A DNA stretch of 37,888 nt from Flavobacteriales bacterium UBA6772 (GTDB lineage Bacteria > Bacteroidota > Bacteroidia > Flavobacteriales > UBA7430): assembly GCA_905182215.1 (NCBI GenBank), contig CAJJAI010000027.1:1-37888 (forward strand), read 5' to 3'. Within the stretch, counting starts at the first letter, position 1. Every line of letters starts with the position of its first letter. This document shows, one piece after another, positions 7,443 through 15,667 of this stretch. The translations under genes were made by a program, and so were the position numbers. The notes below the pieces were generated by a model. It ran no database searches and had not been told where the DNA came from. It saw only the letters and a list, made by a program, of their open reading frames with translations.

Positions 7443-7511
7443 AATTGTTAATCGTTCGCTTTATTGGTAGTTAGATTTTATTAACTGAATGCTTGTTACT
7501 CACTACTAATA

Positions 7512-7540
7512 ATTCACGTTTTCCGACTCACGATTTACCA
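7512..7540. repeat. Dispersed intergenic repeat, copy 1
   Basis: ATTCACGTTTTCCG followed by a CACGATTTACCA-type tail matches 30004-30032 at 25 of 29 bases in the same orientation. Both copies sit in non-coding DNA, after TTACT-rich text, 22 kb apart. Its role is unknown; it looks like a small dispersed repeat family. Confidence 0.55.
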
Positions 7541-7575
7541 ATTATTTGGTACTTTAGCCTCTTAAATTTACACGT

Positions 7576-9504
7576 TTGATTCCAAAGGAAACCATAGACC
7601 TCATTTTCGAAACTGCCCGTATAGACGAGGTGGTAGGCGATTTTGTGCACCTCAAAAAACGAGGGGTCAATATGTTGGGTAACTGTCCGTTTCACGACGA
7701 AAAAACGCCTTCTTTTACTGTTTCTCCTGCCAAAGGAATATACAAGTGTTTTGGTTGTGGTAAAGGAGGGAATTCGGTGAATTTCGTAATGGATCACGAG
7801 CATTTTTCGTATCCAGAAGCCTTAAAATTCCTCGCTAGTAAATACAATATCTTTATTGAAGAGCAGGAGCGTACCCCCGAACAGGAGGAAGCTGCCAACG
7901 ATAGAGAGAGTATGTACATTGTTAGTAATAGTGCTAACGAGTATTTTCAAGACCAACTTTTTAACGGCGATGAAGGGCGTGCTATAGGTCTAAGTTATTT
8001 TAAAGAAAGAGGCTTTAGAGAAGACACACTCAAAAAATTTCAGCTCGGTTACAGTCCAGAAAAAAGCGATGCTTTTTCTACGCATGCACTAAAGGAAGGA
8101 TATAAAATAGAATTCCTAGAAAAAACAGGCTTAACGATCCCAAAAGAATCTCGAAACTACGACCGATTCCGTGGAAGAGTGATGTTTCCTATTCATTCGC
8201 TTTCGGGTAGAATATTAGGTTTTGGAGGAAGGATATTAAAAAGCAATGTTAAGGCTGCCAAATACCTCAATTCTCCAGAGAGTGAAATATATTCTAAGAG
8301 TAAAGTGCTCTATGGTATGTATCAGGCAAAAAATAGCATTGTTAAAAAAGAGCGCTGTTTATTAGTTGAAGGATATACCGATGTGGTGTCTATGCACCAA
8401 GCTGGTATAGAAAACGTAGTAGCTTCTTCGGGTACTTCTTTAACTGTTGATCAAATAAAATTAGTAAAACGGTTTACCAATAATATAACACTGCTTTTCG
8501 ATGGGGATGCTGCGGGATTAAAAGCAGCGCTTAGAGGGGTGAATTTAATTCTTCAAGAAGGACTTAACGTAAAGGTAGTTACCTTTCCTGATGGAGAAGA
8601 TCCAGATTCTTATGCTAAGAAAGTAAGCTCGGAAGAACTCGAAAACTATATAGATTCTCAGGCAAAAGATTTTATAGAATTTAAATGCTCTTTGCTTTTA
8701 GCCGAAGCTAAGGAGGATCCTATAAAAAGGGCTGAGTTAATAAAAGATATTGCAGCTACCATAGCACTTATACCCGATACTATTTCGAGAACGGTATATG
8801 CACAAAGCTCCTCTTCTATTTTAGGAATAGACGAACAGCTTATCTTCTCTAGCATAGAGCAGTCGCGTTCTGGGAAAACTCCAGTAGCGAAAAGCGAAGC
8901 TATGCAAGTGGTGTTTACTGGCACCAAGAAAGCAAGCAAGGTAGAGGCATTAACTTTAAGTCTTGAAGAAACTACCCTTATACGTTTATTGGTTATTTAC
9001 GGAACTTCACCTCTCAATTTTGAGTACGAAAATGAGGAAGGAGAAGAGGAAGTAACTACCGTTTCTGCTGCTGAATATATTTTATCGCAACTCGACGAAG
9101 ATGGAATAGAATTTACACATACTGCTTACAATAAAATATACACAGAGTTTGTGAATCATGTAAATGAACACGAAACCATTTTAGATGATAAACACTTTGT
9201 ACGTCATCAGGATCCTGAGATTTCTCAAGCTGTTTCGGAATTTTTAAGCGATAAATACCAACTAAGCGACTGGTCTAAAAAAGAAATTTTTGTTCCTACC
9301 GAAACCGATAAACTCAAAGAATTGGTTGTAGAGTCGGTTATCCGATTAAAGTCTAAGCAAGTAAAAATAAAAATTGCCGATATGCTTAAACAGATGAAAG
9401 ACAATACTGTACCTGAAGAGGATCGCTTAAATTTCTTACATAACTTTCAACAATTAAATAATCTGTCAATGCACATTGACAAAGAACTCGGGAGAGAATG
9501 TTGA
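7576..9504 (+). CDS. dnaG: DNA primase DnaG (TTG start)
   Basis: The 642-residue primase makes RNA primers for replication. The N-terminal CHC2 zinc ribbon ligands are C37, H40, C58 and C61. The TOPRIM core shows LLVEGYTDVVSMHQAG (catalytic Glu) and LLFDGDAAGLKAA (DGD). A C-terminal helicase-binding region follows, rich in acidic residues around EEGEEEVTT. The start must be the TTG at 7576: an in-frame stop lies at 7555-7557 with no ATG between, and the translation MIPKETIDLIFETARIDEV matches the family N-terminus exactly. A weak promoter-like TACTTTAG lies at 7550-7557. The last bases of the gene are part of a duplication copied at 10763. Confidence 0.97.
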   Translation: MIPKETIDLIFETARIDEVVGDFVHLKKRGVNMLGNCPFHDEKTPSFTVSPAKGIYKCFGCGKGGNSVNFVMDHEHFSYPEALKFLASKYNIFIEEQERTPEQEEAANDRESMYIVSNSANEYFQDQLFNGDEGRAIGLSYFKERGFREDTLKKFQLGYSPEKSDAFSTHALKEGYKIEFLEKTGLTIPKESRNYDRFRGRVMFPIHSLSGRILGFGGRILKSNVKAAKYLNSPESEIYSKSKVLYGMYQAKNSIVKKERCLLVEGYTDVVSMHQAGIENVVASSGTSLTVDQIKLVKRFTNNITLLFDGDAAGLKAALRGVNLILQEGLNVKVVTFPDGEDPDSYAKKVSSEELENYIDSQAKDFIEFKCSLLLAEAKEDPIKRAELIKDIAATIALIPDTISRTVYAQSSSSILGIDEQLIFSSIEQSRSGKTPVAKSEAMQVVFTGTKKASKVEALTLSLEETTLIRLLVIYGTSPLNFEYENEEGEEEVTTVSAAEYILSQLDEDGIEFTHTAYNKIYTEFVNHVNEHETILDDKHFVRHQDPEISQAVSEFLSDKYQLSDWSKKEIFVPTETDKLKELVVESVIRLKSKQVKIKIADMLKQMKDNTVPEEDRLNFLHNFQQLNNLSMHIDKELGREC

Positions 9505-9585
9505 TTTAGATTTATAGAAAATAACTCTTTTAAATTATAGCCTCAGCTGAGAAATCAGGAGAGGCTTTTTTAGTATGCAGTGTAT
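9493..9585. repeat. ~92-bp direct repeat, copy A (dnaG 3' end plus terminator)
   Basis: It starts inside the last codons of dnaG (AGAGAATGTTGA) and runs through the terminator to about GTGTAT. Copy B at 10763-10854 is almost co-linear, with a one-base length difference. The best-conserved blocks are AGAATGTTGA, TTAGA, GAAATCAGGAGAGG and TTTTTTAGTATG. A further shared TAAATAGT at matching offsets (9622 and 10895) suggests the duplication once reached about 140 bp. The two copies bracket the diheme lipoprotein gene. Confidence 0.8.
9539..9571 (+). terminator. Rho-independent terminator after dnaG
   Basis: AGCCTC (9539-9544) pairs with GAGGCT (9561-9566); an inner CTGA-GAAA-TCAG stem gives a GAAA tetraloop, and a T-run follows. 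It ends the rlmN-polyprenyl synthase-dnaG series. Confidence 0.85.
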
Positions 9586-9631
9586 TCGTATATTTTTAGT
9601 GAACCCTACATACCTATCCTTTAAATAGTAA

Positions 9632-9653
9632 AGTGGTTAATCTCGTAACCACT
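9632..9653. other. Small hairpin in the dnaG-lipoprotein gap
   Basis: AGTGGTTA and TAACCACT form a perfect 8-bp stem around ATCTCG, followed by CTTTATA. The 258-base gap (9505-9762) otherwise holds the dnaG terminator and no convincing small gene. Confidence 0.4.
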
Positions 9654-9762
9654 CTTTATAATATATTATATGCCAGTATAGTAAACCAAAAACAAAATAG
9701 ACATCCTAAAATATTTTGTTTAATTTGACGTTAATTGTTTTGAACTAAAAAAAGATAGATTC

Positions 9763-10764
9763 ATGAAAAAGTTAACTTACACCTTATTGGCAGTCTCAAT
9801 TATTTTTGCTGCTTGTAGAAAGGAAGAAGAAGTTACAATAGACTCTACTTGGAATTGTGATAATGGTACCTGTGTAGATCCTGGAACAGGAAACGGTACT
9901 TATACTTCATTGTCTAGTTGTGAAAGTAATTGCATATTAGCTCAAGCTGGATCTGCCTTAGCACAGGCTCAATTAATAGAAGCAGAATTAGGTCCTATTC
10001 CAACTTTTAATTGTGAAGACGGTGTATTAATTCCTATATATGTTAATGGAATAGAAGTTTTTGTAGATCAGCCCACATATGGATGCGACAATCCAGATTT
10101 AAAAGGTGAGTGTTTAACAGGTTCCCGCGTAGGAAGAATACAAGGAACAAACCAAGACGGAAGCACAAGACCAGAAGTTGTTTGGGTTTTCTTTTGTAGA
10201 AGAGGAGATGATTTTGCTCAGATGATAGGCTACAATGAAATCACTGGTAAAACGGCATTTCTTGAATTAAATAATGGTTACCTACCAACAAATGCATTTT
10301 TACAGCCAAATGTGTCTGTACCAACGCCTAATGATCCAACTTATGAAGCTGCATGGAAAGCTCCTGCAGAAATAGCTGAACAAGGTTGTAATAGCTGCCA
10401 TACATCAGACGCTTTCATTCATTCGAGATGGATAGCTGGAGCCAAATTGCCAAGTAATCCTAATGAACCAGTACTACCAGAAGTTGCAACACCACACAGT
10501 AAATATTGTGTAATTGGAAACGAATTTTCGAGCTGGGAATTAACGTTTATTGATTTGCCAGAAAATAATTGTTTAGGATGTCATAGGTTGAGTAATATTA
10601 ATGCTTGGAACTTTGCAAATAATACCGATTGGGACTTGTATATGCCACCTAACAATCCTGGTAGTATGTCGGAAGATTACCAAGAAATAAAAGATTTTAT
10701 ACAAAATTTCGGTCCATTTGAAATTGCTCCTAATGGTACTGATGTTCCACCTTGTGATGAATAG
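9763..10764 (+). CDS. Diheme cytochrome-c-like lipoprotein
   Basis: The 333-residue product begins with a lipoprotein signal (MKKLTYTLLAVSIIFAAC; Cys18 is the predicted lipidated residue). A short Cys-rich module follows, residues ~31-57 (CDNGTCVDPGTGNGTY, then a CxxxC pair), of a kind repeated in many Bacteroidota surface proteins. The C-terminal half contains two c-type heme motifs, C209-N-S-C212-H213 and C270-L-G-C273-H274, so a periplasm- or surface-facing diheme electron carrier is likely. Axial Met or His ligands cannot be assigned with certainty. I do not recognise a named family. The gene stands alone between two copies of a dnaG-tail duplication and has its own terminator, which suggests it was inserted there. 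Confidence 0.8.
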   Translation: MKKLTYTLLAVSIIFAACRKEEEVTIDSTWNCDNGTCVDPGTGNGTYTSLSSCESNCILAQAGSALAQAQLIEAELGPIPTFNCEDGVLIPIYVNGIEVFVDQPTYGCDNPDLKGECLTGSRVGRIQGTNQDGSTRPEVVWVFFCRRGDDFAQMIGYNEITGKTAFLELNNGYLPTNAFLQPNVSVPTPNDPTYEAAWKAPAEIAEQGCNSCHTSDAFIHSRWIAGAKLPSNPNEPVLPEVATPHSKYCVIGNEFSSWELTFIDLPENNCLGCHRLSNINAWNFANNTDWDLYMPPNNPGSMSEDYQEIKDFIQNFGPFEIAPNGTDVPPCDE

Positions 10765-10854
10765 AGAATGTTGACTTAGACACCCAGTTAAGACATCTTA
10801 TTTATAAAACCTCTCCTTAGAAATCAGGAGAGGTTTTTTTAGTATGTATTGTAT
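10763..10854. repeat. ~92-bp direct repeat, copy B (relic dnaG tail plus terminator)
   Basis: It begins inside the stop codon of the diheme lipoprotein gene and repeats the end of dnaG (AGAGAATGTTGA) and its downstream terminator. Compared with copy A the terminator stem has changed but AAATCAGGAGAGG and TTTTTTAGTATG are kept. See 9493-9585. Confidence 0.8.
10808..10840 (+). terminator. Rho-independent terminator after the diheme lipoprotein gene
   Basis: AACCTCTCCT (10808-10817) and AGGAGAGGTT (10826-10835) form a perfect 10-bp stem around an 8-base loop, followed by a T-run. Confidence 0.88.
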
Positions 10855-10940
10855 GCTCTGTTTTTAGAAAGAAGATTTATGATACACATCGCTATAAATA
10901 GTTAATTTTTGCCGTAACTTTACCCTAATAAAAAGAGCTA

Positions 10941-11831
10941 ATGATGTCTAAATGCGTTCAGTTTCAAGTAGGTGGCGTGCCAGAGCATTTTAATTTACCC
11001 TGGAAAAAAGCCCTAGAAGAAAATCGCTTTGAAGCGCATGGAATTTCTGTTTCATGGAAAGATTATCATGGAGGTACCGGAGAGATGACTAAAGCCTTAA
11101 GAGAGGGCGAATTAGACATAGCTATACTCCTTACTGAAGGAATTATAGCCGATATTCATCGTGGCAATCCAAGTAAAATAGTGCAGTTTTATGTAAAATC
11201 TCCACTTCGTTGGGGTATTCATGTAGGTGCAAATTCAAAGTTTAATGCTGTAAAAGACTTAGAAAATACCCGTGCTGCCATTTCTCGCTTTGGATCAGGC
11301 TCGCATTTAATGGCGTATGTAAACGCCGACAACTATAAGTGGGATTTAGCAAAACAAAAATTTGAAGTCGTTAAAAATTTAGATGGAGGTCGTGAATTCT
11401 TAACTGAAGGAAAGGCAGACTACTTCCTTTGGGAGAAATTTACAACAAAACCTTTTGTAGACAATGGAGAGTTTAGAATTGTAGGCGAATGCCCTACTCC
11501 ATGGCCAAGTTTTGTGGTAGCTGTAAGAGGTGATTTATTGCTTACGCATAACAAAGAAATAGAAGCGGTTTTAAAAATTGTAAACGAATCTTGCGCTCAA
11601 GTAAAAGCTTCCCAAGACTCCATTAAAGAGATTGCTGAGCGTTACCAGCTTAAAGAAGTAGACGTAGCCGTTTGGTTTAATGAAACCCAATGGGCTTGTA
11701 ATGGGGATTTAGAGTCTGAGATAATAGATCAAGTTCAAGAGCGTTTAATAGACCTTGAAATTATTGATGCCAAAATGGATTTTGACATGCTTTGCAAACC
11801 TTTTGATGAGCAGTTAGAAAATGTAAAATAA
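10941..11831 (+). CDS. Cytoplasmic periplasmic-binding-protein-fold (SsuA/THI5-like) substrate-binding protein
   Basis: The 296-residue product has the type-2 periplasmic-binding fold of the SsuA/THI5-like group: a first lobe with MTKALREGELDIAILLTEGII, a hinge region at SPLRWGIHVGANS, then VKDLENTRAAISRFGSGSHLMAY and a second lobe ending TPWPSFVVAVRGDLL. There is no signal peptide or lipobox and no ABC permease or ATPase next to it, so it is probably not a classical transporter component. A cytoplasmic sensor or enzyme of THI5/MqnA/MqnD-like ancestry is possible. A -7-like box (TAACTTTA, 10915-10922) lies 18 bases before the ATG. Confidence 0.7.
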   Translation: MMSKCVQFQVGGVPEHFNLPWKKALEENRFEAHGISVSWKDYHGGTGEMTKALREGELDIAILLTEGIIADIHRGNPSKIVQFYVKSPLRWGIHVGANSKFNAVKDLENTRAAISRFGSGSHLMAYVNADNYKWDLAKQKFEVVKNLDGGREFLTEGKADYFLWEKFTTKPFVDNGEFRIVGECPTPWPSFVVAVRGDLLLTHNKEIEAVLKIVNESCAQVKASQDSIKEIAERYQLKEVDVAVWFNETQWACNGDLESEIIDQVQERLIDLEIIDAKMDFDMLCKPFDEQLENVK

Positions 11832-11923
11832 GTTTTTCTTAATTCCATAGTTTCATTTACATAAACTAAGCTGTCGCCCTACAGATATTTACCATTAAAG
11901 AGGGATTAAAAGAAAAAATAAAA

Positions 11924-11931
11924 TAGTTTTG
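11924..11931 (+). promoter_or_regulatory. TAnnTTTG promoter box for the sprE-like gene
   Basis: TAGTTTTG matches the -7 consensus exactly and lies 20 bases before the TTG start at 11952, predicting a leader of roughly 13 bases. Confidence 0.6.
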
Positions 11932-11951
11932 CTTAGAAGCAGTTAATACTA

Positions 11952-14507
11952 TTGCGAAAACCATACAATTTGAAAAACCTTCTTACATATTTATCTCTTT
12001 TCTTCATTACGGTCTTGTTCAATTCATGTTCCACACAAAAAGATCGATTTTTAAATCGAAGTTACCACCGTGCTGCTGCACATTATAACGGTTATTTTAA
12101 TGGCGTAGAAAGTTTAAAAGAGGGCGTAGCTAAATTAGAGAAAAACCACCAAGAAGATTACGGCGCTCTTTTGCCAACTACTATTTTAGGCGATGCCAAA
12201 GAGGCTCAAAAAATATTTCCTCAGCTAAATCGTGTAATCGATAAGGCCGCATTGGTGGTGGAATACCATTCTATGGAAATTAAAGGCGAAGAAAAAAATA
12301 AGTGGATAGACGATAGTTACCTTTTAATGGGAAAGGCGCTTTTTTATAAGCAAGAATACGGATTGGCTATAGAAATGTTGGGCTATGTTAGCCGAGAGTA
12401 CGATGGCTATGTTTCGGACATTGCTGTATTATGGTCTACACGCGCGCAAATAGAGATGGGTAATTTTACTACTGCCGAAAATCAACTGCTTTATTTGGAA
12501 AGTGACGCACGTTTAAAAAAGAGCGATCGAGTTTTATTGGCGGAAGTAAATGCTAATTATCATCTTAAAAAAGAAAACTGGGATGAGGTAATCGCGTATT
12601 TAAACACCGCTTTAAAATACTCCAAAGACAAAGCTCAAAAAGCTCGATTTACCTATATAATAGCACAGCTTTATCAAAATCTTGAGGACTACGATACTGC
12701 CTACGAATATTTCGATAAGGTGGTAAAAATGAATCCAGATTACGAATTTAAATTCAATGCTTTATTAAGTAGAGCTAGAGCTTTTAATCCTAAACACAAC
12801 GACTCTTCTAAGTTAATCAGCGAAATAGAAAAAATGCTGAAAGACGATAAAAACATCGATTATAAAGATCAAATATATTACGCTTTAGCCGAAATCGCAC
12901 TTAAAGAAAAGCACGAAGATTTAGCTAAAGAGCACTTATTAAATTCTACAGCTAGTAATTTGGGCAACGACCAGCAGCAATCTATTTCTCATTTGGCGCT
13001 GGCAAATATATATTTCGACGAGGCAGCTTATTTATACGCGCAAGGTCATTACGATACGGCTATGACTTTTTTAAGTCAAAACCACCCGGACTACGACTTG
13101 CTTACAAAAAAGAAAAACAGCCTAAACGATTTAGTCGAATTGTACAATACTATTGCTCTAAAAGATAGTTTAATGACATTATCGTTACTTGATGAGGACG
13201 CCTTATTAGAAATGATAGACCAAATTATTGAAGAGAAAAAAGAAGCCGATAGAAAGGCTAAAGAAGCGCTAAAGGCTAATGTTGGGAATAGACAAAATCC
13301 AAATTCAAGAAATCAGTTTAACCCTTCGGCTGGGGGAAGTGGAGCTTGGTATTTTTACAATCCATCTGCAGTAAGTTTTGGATATTCCGAATTTATTAGC
13401 AAATGGGGTGAGCGTAAATTAGAAGACAATTGGAGACGTAGAAATAAGCAACAAATTGCTATTGACGACGACGAAGAGGATGAGGAGAAAGACATATATA
13501 GTAGAGAGTATTATTTAGACATTATCCCTACCACCGATTCTGCTAAAAGGGCAACGGTAGACCTTATTGTGCAATCCTTTTATCAGCTAGGTTTAATTTA
13601 TAAAGAAGAGTTGCAGGATTACCCCGAAGCACTCACGGTTTTTGAAACACTTCTGTCGGCATATCCTAAAAATAAATACGAGGCTTTATCTTATTATCAG
13701 CTCTACAATACCCACAAATTATTAGATGAAAATTTAGCTGCCCAAGCTTATTTTAAAAAGCTTCAAGAAGAGTATCCAGAAAGCGATTATCTAAAAATGA
13801 TCCTCGATCCAGAAGGGTACTATTCTCAAAATACTGAAGCTGTAGATAGCGCGATGTATTATTATGAGGCTGTTTACACTTCGTTTGTGAATAATAAGTT
13901 CGAGGAAGTATTAGAAATGGCAGATTCTTTAAGGGCTAAGTACAAATCGCATCCTATTGCAGAGCAGTGTTATTTGCTAAACGCCCTTTCTAAAGGTCAC
14001 CTTTTTGGGGAAGAACAATTAATTACTAGTTTAAACGAATTGCTTAGCACCTATTCTAGTGGTGAAGTAGCCGACGAAGCGCGGGCAATTTTACAAGACA
14101 TAGCTCGTAGGTCTATAATCTCAGAAGAAACACTGTATACTTTTGATGAAAGCGAAGAGCATTATTATATTCTTGCCATAGAAAGTTCTGGGCCTAGTAT
14201 TAATAAATTGAAAATGGCAATTTCAGACTTCAATACGAAGTTTTATAAAGCAGAAATGTACAAGACTCAAAGTCTTATGCTGAATTTAGACTACCAACTT
14301 ATTATTGTAAAAACATTCGATAAGTCGAGCAGGTCTTTAAAGTATTTAGATGCTATAAAAGAAGAGGAAAGCTTAAAAAGTATTTTAGGTGGATCTGATT
14401 TTGAGCATTTTATTATATCTTCGAGTAATTTTAAAACCTTCTATAAAGACAAGTCGCTAGATAAGTATTTGGTGTATTTCGAAGGAACGTATTTAAAGTA
14501 TAAATAA
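11952..14507 (+). CDS. sprE: SprE/PorW-like TPR lipoprotein of type IX secretion and gliding
   Basis: The 851-residue lipoprotein has a signal ending FNSCST, with the lipidated Cys near residue 26. The mature N-terminus KDRFLNRSYHRAAAHYNGYFNGVESLKEG and the block NKWIDDSYLLMGKALFYKQEY match the SprE (Flavobacterium) / PorW (Porphyromonas) family. Helical TPR repeats fill residues ~110-400 and again ~530-720, separated by a Gln/Asn/Ser-rich linker and an acidic run (DDDEEDEEKD, ~500). SprE/PorW connects the T9SS periplasmic ring to the inner-membrane motor. The start is TTG at 11952; a second in-frame TTG at 11970 is possible and no ATG fits. Bactofilin and ATP synthase genes follow within 15 bases. 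It fits with the porZ-like gene and T9SS cargo elsewhere in the window. Confidence 0.85.
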   Translation: MRKPYNLKNLLTYLSLFFITVLFNSCSTQKDRFLNRSYHRAAAHYNGYFNGVESLKEGVAKLEKNHQEDYGALLPTTILGDAKEAQKIFPQLNRVIDKAALVVEYHSMEIKGEEKNKWIDDSYLLMGKALFYKQEYGLAIEMLGYVSREYDGYVSDIAVLWSTRAQIEMGNFTTAENQLLYLESDARLKKSDRVLLAEVNANYHLKKENWDEVIAYLNTALKYSKDKAQKARFTYIIAQLYQNLEDYDTAYEYFDKVVKMNPDYEFKFNALLSRARAFNPKHNDSSKLISEIEKMLKDDKNIDYKDQIYYALAEIALKEKHEDLAKEHLLNSTASNLGNDQQQSISHLALANIYFDEAAYLYAQGHYDTAMTFLSQNHPDYDLLTKKKNSLNDLVELYNTIALKDSLMTLSLLDEDALLEMIDQIIEEKKEADRKAKEALKANVGNRQNPNSRNQFNPSAGGSGAWYFYNPSAVSFGYSEFISKWGERKLEDNWRRRNKQQIAIDDDEEDEEKDIYSREYYLDIIPTTDSAKRATVDLIVQSFYQLGLIYKEELQDYPEALTVFETLLSAYPKNKYEALSYYQLYNTHKLLDENLAAQAYFKKLQEEYPESDYLKMILDPEGYYSQNTEAVDSAMYYYEAVYTSFVNNKFEEVLEMADSLRAKYKSHPIAEQCYLLNALSKGHLFGEEQLITSLNELLSTYSSGEVADEARAILQDIARRSIISEETLYTFDESEEHYYILAIESSGPSINKLKMAISDFNTKFYKAEMYKTQSLMLNLDYQLIIVKTFDKSSRSLKYLDAIKEEESLKSILGGSDFEHFIISSSNFKTFYKDKSLDKYLVYFEGTYLKYK

Positions 14508-14521
14508 CCTAAAATCTTGCT

Positions 14522-14944
14522 ATGTTTTCAAAAAACACCTCAGAAATAAGTCGTTCTAACGATAAAGCGAGTTCAGCTGTAAATGCAATTGGACAAGGAA
14601 GTACTATTAAAGGAGATATTATTACCGAGGGTGATTTAAGAATCGACGGTACTTTAACAGGTTCTATTACAACCAAAGGACGTTTAGTTATTGGCGAAAC
14701 TGGATTGGTTGAAGGCGAGGTTGTTTGTCAGAACGCTTTAATTGCTGGAACTTTAAAAGCTAAAATTCAAGTTCATGAATTATTGAGCTTAAAAGCCACG
14801 GCTAATTTATCAGGCGATATAATCACCAACAAATTGGCTATTGAACCAGGCGCAAACTTTACAGGTTCTTGTAGTATGGGTGCTTCAATAAAAAACATTA
14901 AATCCAGCGATTCTAATGGAAAACACGAAGAAAAAACCGCTTAA
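14522..14944 (+). CDS. Bactofilin (polymer-forming cytoskeletal protein)
   Basis: The 140-residue product has the bactofilin DUF583 right-handed beta-helix core: GQGSTIKGDIITEGDLRIDG, GSITTKGRLVIGETG, VEGEVVCQNALIAG and LSGDIITNKLAIEPGA are successive rungs, with short unstructured tails at each end. Bactofilins self-assemble into membrane-associated filaments that position envelope enzymes. The gene begins 14 bases after the sprE-like stop, and its 3' end overlaps the next gene by 29 bases, so translation of the two is probably coupled. Confidence 0.93.
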   Translation: MFSKNTSEISRSNDKASSAVNAIGQGSTIKGDIITEGDLRIDGTLTGSITTKGRLVIGETGLVEGEVVCQNALIAGTLKAKIQVHELLSLKATANLSGDIITNKLAIEPGANFTGSCSMGASIKNIKSSDSNGKHEEKTA

Positions 14945-15140
14945 TCAGTTTCTAAAGTTTTCTGGTATTGCCATGCAAATGGGAATTATTATTGGAGCCG
15001 GAGCTTATGGAGGTGTTTGTTTAGATAAATATTTAGAAAAGGACTTTCCTTTGTTTACCCTCCTATTTTCCCTGTTTGCCGTTTTCTCTGCCTTATACTA
15101 TGTTATTAAAGAAGTAATACACCTTAGCGATGATTCCTGA
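14916..15140 (+). CDS. AtpZ/AtpI-like ATP synthase accessory membrane protein
   Basis: The 74-residue protein has two membrane helices (MQMGIIIGAGAYGGVCL and LFTLLFSLFAVFSALYYVI) separated by a short charged loop with DKYLEKDFP, the usual AtpZ/AtpI (F0F1-ATPase subunit I, AtpI-like) layout. Such proteins help assemble the c-ring or move Mg2+ or Ca2+. The start lies 29 bases inside the bactofilin gene in another frame. The downstream gene overlaps by 11 bases and atpB follows, which supports the assignment. Confidence 0.8.
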   Translation: MENTKKKPLNQFLKFSGIAMQMGIIIGAGAYGGVCLDKYLEKDFPLFTLLFSLFAVFSALYYVIKEVIHLSDDS

Positions 15141-15510
15141 TTTATTATACTTTTTTTTAAAGCTATGCCGTGCAGCCCTAGTTTTTTTTGGTGTACACTA
15201 TTTATTTAATTATTTTGGGCCTTGGCCATTAGCGGATTCCTTGTTTTACAAAATTCATATTTTCAACTTTATTGCAAGTTTACTAATGTACGTAGTTGTT
15301 ATAGTAGCTTTTCATAAAACACGGGACCTTGCAGGTTTCGCGTTTTTAACTTCTAGCGTTTTTAAAATGTTAGTTTCGTTTGCCTTTTTAATCCCTTTTG
15401 TCCTCCCCAAATTAGAGTACAGTCAAAATTTCGCGCTTCAGTTTTGTATAGTGTTTGTCAGTTATCTTATTTTCGAATCTACTATAACCATCAGAAAATT
15501 AAACAAGTAA
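15130..15510 (+). CDS. Four-helix membrane protein upstream of atpB (AtpI/AtpR-like)
   Basis: The 126-residue protein has about four membrane segments (CRAALVFFGVHYLFNYF, HIFNFIASLLMYVVVIVAF, LAGFAFLTSSVFKMLVSFAFLIPFVL and FALQFCIVFVSYLIFE) and a short basic C-terminus (TIRKLNK). By size, topology and position before atpB it resembles the AtpI or AtpR proteins of ATP synthase operons, but no decisive motif is present. It overlaps the preceding gene by 11 bases. Confidence 0.6.
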   Translation: MIPDLLYFFLKLCRAALVFFGVHYLFNYFGPWPLADSLFYKIHIFNFIASLLMYVVVIVAFHKTRDLAGFAFLTSSVFKMLVSFAFLIPFVLPKLEYSQNFALQFCIVFVSYLIFESTITIRKLNK

Positions 15511-15618
15511 TTAAATCTCTACTTATTTCCTCCGGCCTACAAAGCCTATGTTTATTCACAATCTATTAATTATTGTTGATAAGGCTTAAATATACTTCGC
15601 TCATTGAAGAATATTATC

Positions 15619-15626
15619 TATTTTTG
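15619..15626 (+). promoter_or_regulatory. TAnnTTTG promoter box for the atpBEFHAG cluster
   Basis: TATTTTTG matches the -7 consensus and lies 41 bases before the atpB ATG. This gives the ATP synthase genes their own start in addition to read-through from the bactofilin/AtpI genes. The 157-base gap shows no other element. Confidence 0.6.
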
Positions 15627-15667
15627 CATCGATTTTCACAGGCTCTAAAACCATATTTGAAAACAAG

